Shown here in pieces: positions 63,746-64,000 of a stretch of DNA of 64,000 nucleotides. Under the pieces are notes generated by a model. That model had not been told where the DNA came from. It saw nothing but the letters and a program-made list of their open reading frames with translations, and made no database searches. The position numbers and the translations under genes were made by a program. The DNA comes from Phycisphaerae bacterium (GTDB lineage Bacteria; Planctomycetota; Phycisphaerae; UBA1845; UTPLA1), in the NCBI GenBank assembly GCA_035275405.1, contig DATEMU010000007.1, forward strand, positions 186,001 through 250,000, in the 5' to 3' direction. Every line of letters begins with the position of its first letter. Positions within the stretch are counted from its first letter, which is position 1.

Positions 63746-64000
63746 ATGTTTAGGAAAAACATCGGTTTAGCACTGTTGACCGCATCGGCGCTTCTATTCT
63801 TGGGTGCGGGTGCGCGCGCAGGCGACGATCCGGAGCCGGCGTGCAACGATGCCGACGTCGAAGGTCTCGAGACGACGATCCAATGCAACGGGGCGAACTG
63901 GACCCTGGCGGGAACCTACGACGTGGAAATCGAGGATCCCGCGAGCGATTCGCAATTCGATCTCGTCTTGACGTTGAGAGATTGCAACTGTATCCCCTCG
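63746..64000 (+). CDS. Secreted Cys-rich acidic protein, tandem paralog 2, 3' end outside window
   Basis: ATG 63746 follows GGCGGGAGAACC and begins an open frame to the right edge (85 codons). The signal peptide (MFRKNIGLALLTASALLFLGAGARA) is followed by GDDPEPACNDADVEGLETTI, nearly the same as in paralog 1. A tandem duplication. Confidence 0.8.
   Translation, partial: MFRKNIGLALLTASALLFLGAGARAGDDPEPACNDADVEGLETTIQCNGANWTLAGTYDVEIEDPASDSQFDLVLTLRDCNCIPS

Overview
The window looks like a chromosomal segment of a member of the Planctomycetota, possibly Phycisphaerae-like. This is inferred from high GC, many long secreted repeat proteins ending in dockerin-like or PEP-CTERM tails, an ECF sigma factor overlapping a Ser/Thr kinase-TPR gene, a TPR protein with two RNA polymerase alpha-CTD modules, a type III glutamine synthetase, and scarce operons. 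No rRNA, tRNA or CRISPR array was recognised.

Layout. 1-6.7 kb: two secreted proteins on the minus strand (the first cut by the window edge), then an ECF sigma/Ser-Thr kinase operon. 6.7-10.6 kb: a small membrane protein, a response-regulator diguanylate cyclase, truA and a GT4 glycosyltransferase. 11-25 kb: secreted repeat proteins alternating with a polyferredoxin-TPR membrane protein, a DUF4091-like lipoprotein and a GT-C-like membrane protein, with many short dispersed repeats in the gaps and a few inside genes. 25-31 kb: the replication cluster gyrB-dciA-dnaN-dnaA on the minus strand, with a candidate origin region between dnaN and dnaA. 31-38.5 kb: the TPR/alpha-CTD protein, a SpoIID-domain protein, a CHASE2 adenylate cyclase and a MarR-GNAT fusion with a palindromic operator. 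38.56-41.73 kb: a transposon. 41.8-53 kb: assorted metabolic and envelope genes (acyl-CoA dehydrogenase, M50 protease, pilin-like protein, ruvX, manC) and the UvrD/PcrA helicase. 53-64 kb: sulfotransferase-like protein, tandem small lipoproteins, glnN, CoA-binding protein, a large secreted protease, a DJ-1/PfpI protein and a tandem pair of cysteine-rich acidic secreted proteins.

The most notable find is a 3159-bp transposon (38567-41725). It has 16-bp perfect terminal inverted repeats (20 of 21 bp matching overall) and an 8-bp target duplication. Its transposase is IS1-like. Besides the transposase it carries a fused XRE-ImmA/IrrE regulator, an acidic 185-aa partner, an 84-aa basic protein and a 74-aa ORF. 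The regulator and transposase genes diverge from one symmetric control region in which each -35 hexamer lies in one arm of an inverted repeat. This suggests that the element represses its own transposition and can be relieved by the ImmA-like protease domain.

Two regulatory themes recur. First, three secreted-protein genes (3509 minus, 19286 plus, 22945 plus) each have a close match to the sigma-54 -24/-12 promoter 60-100 nt upstream. Second, several genes have a -10 box exactly 6 nt before ATG and no Shine-Dalgarno sequence, as expected for leaderless mRNAs; they occur both inside and outside the transposon.
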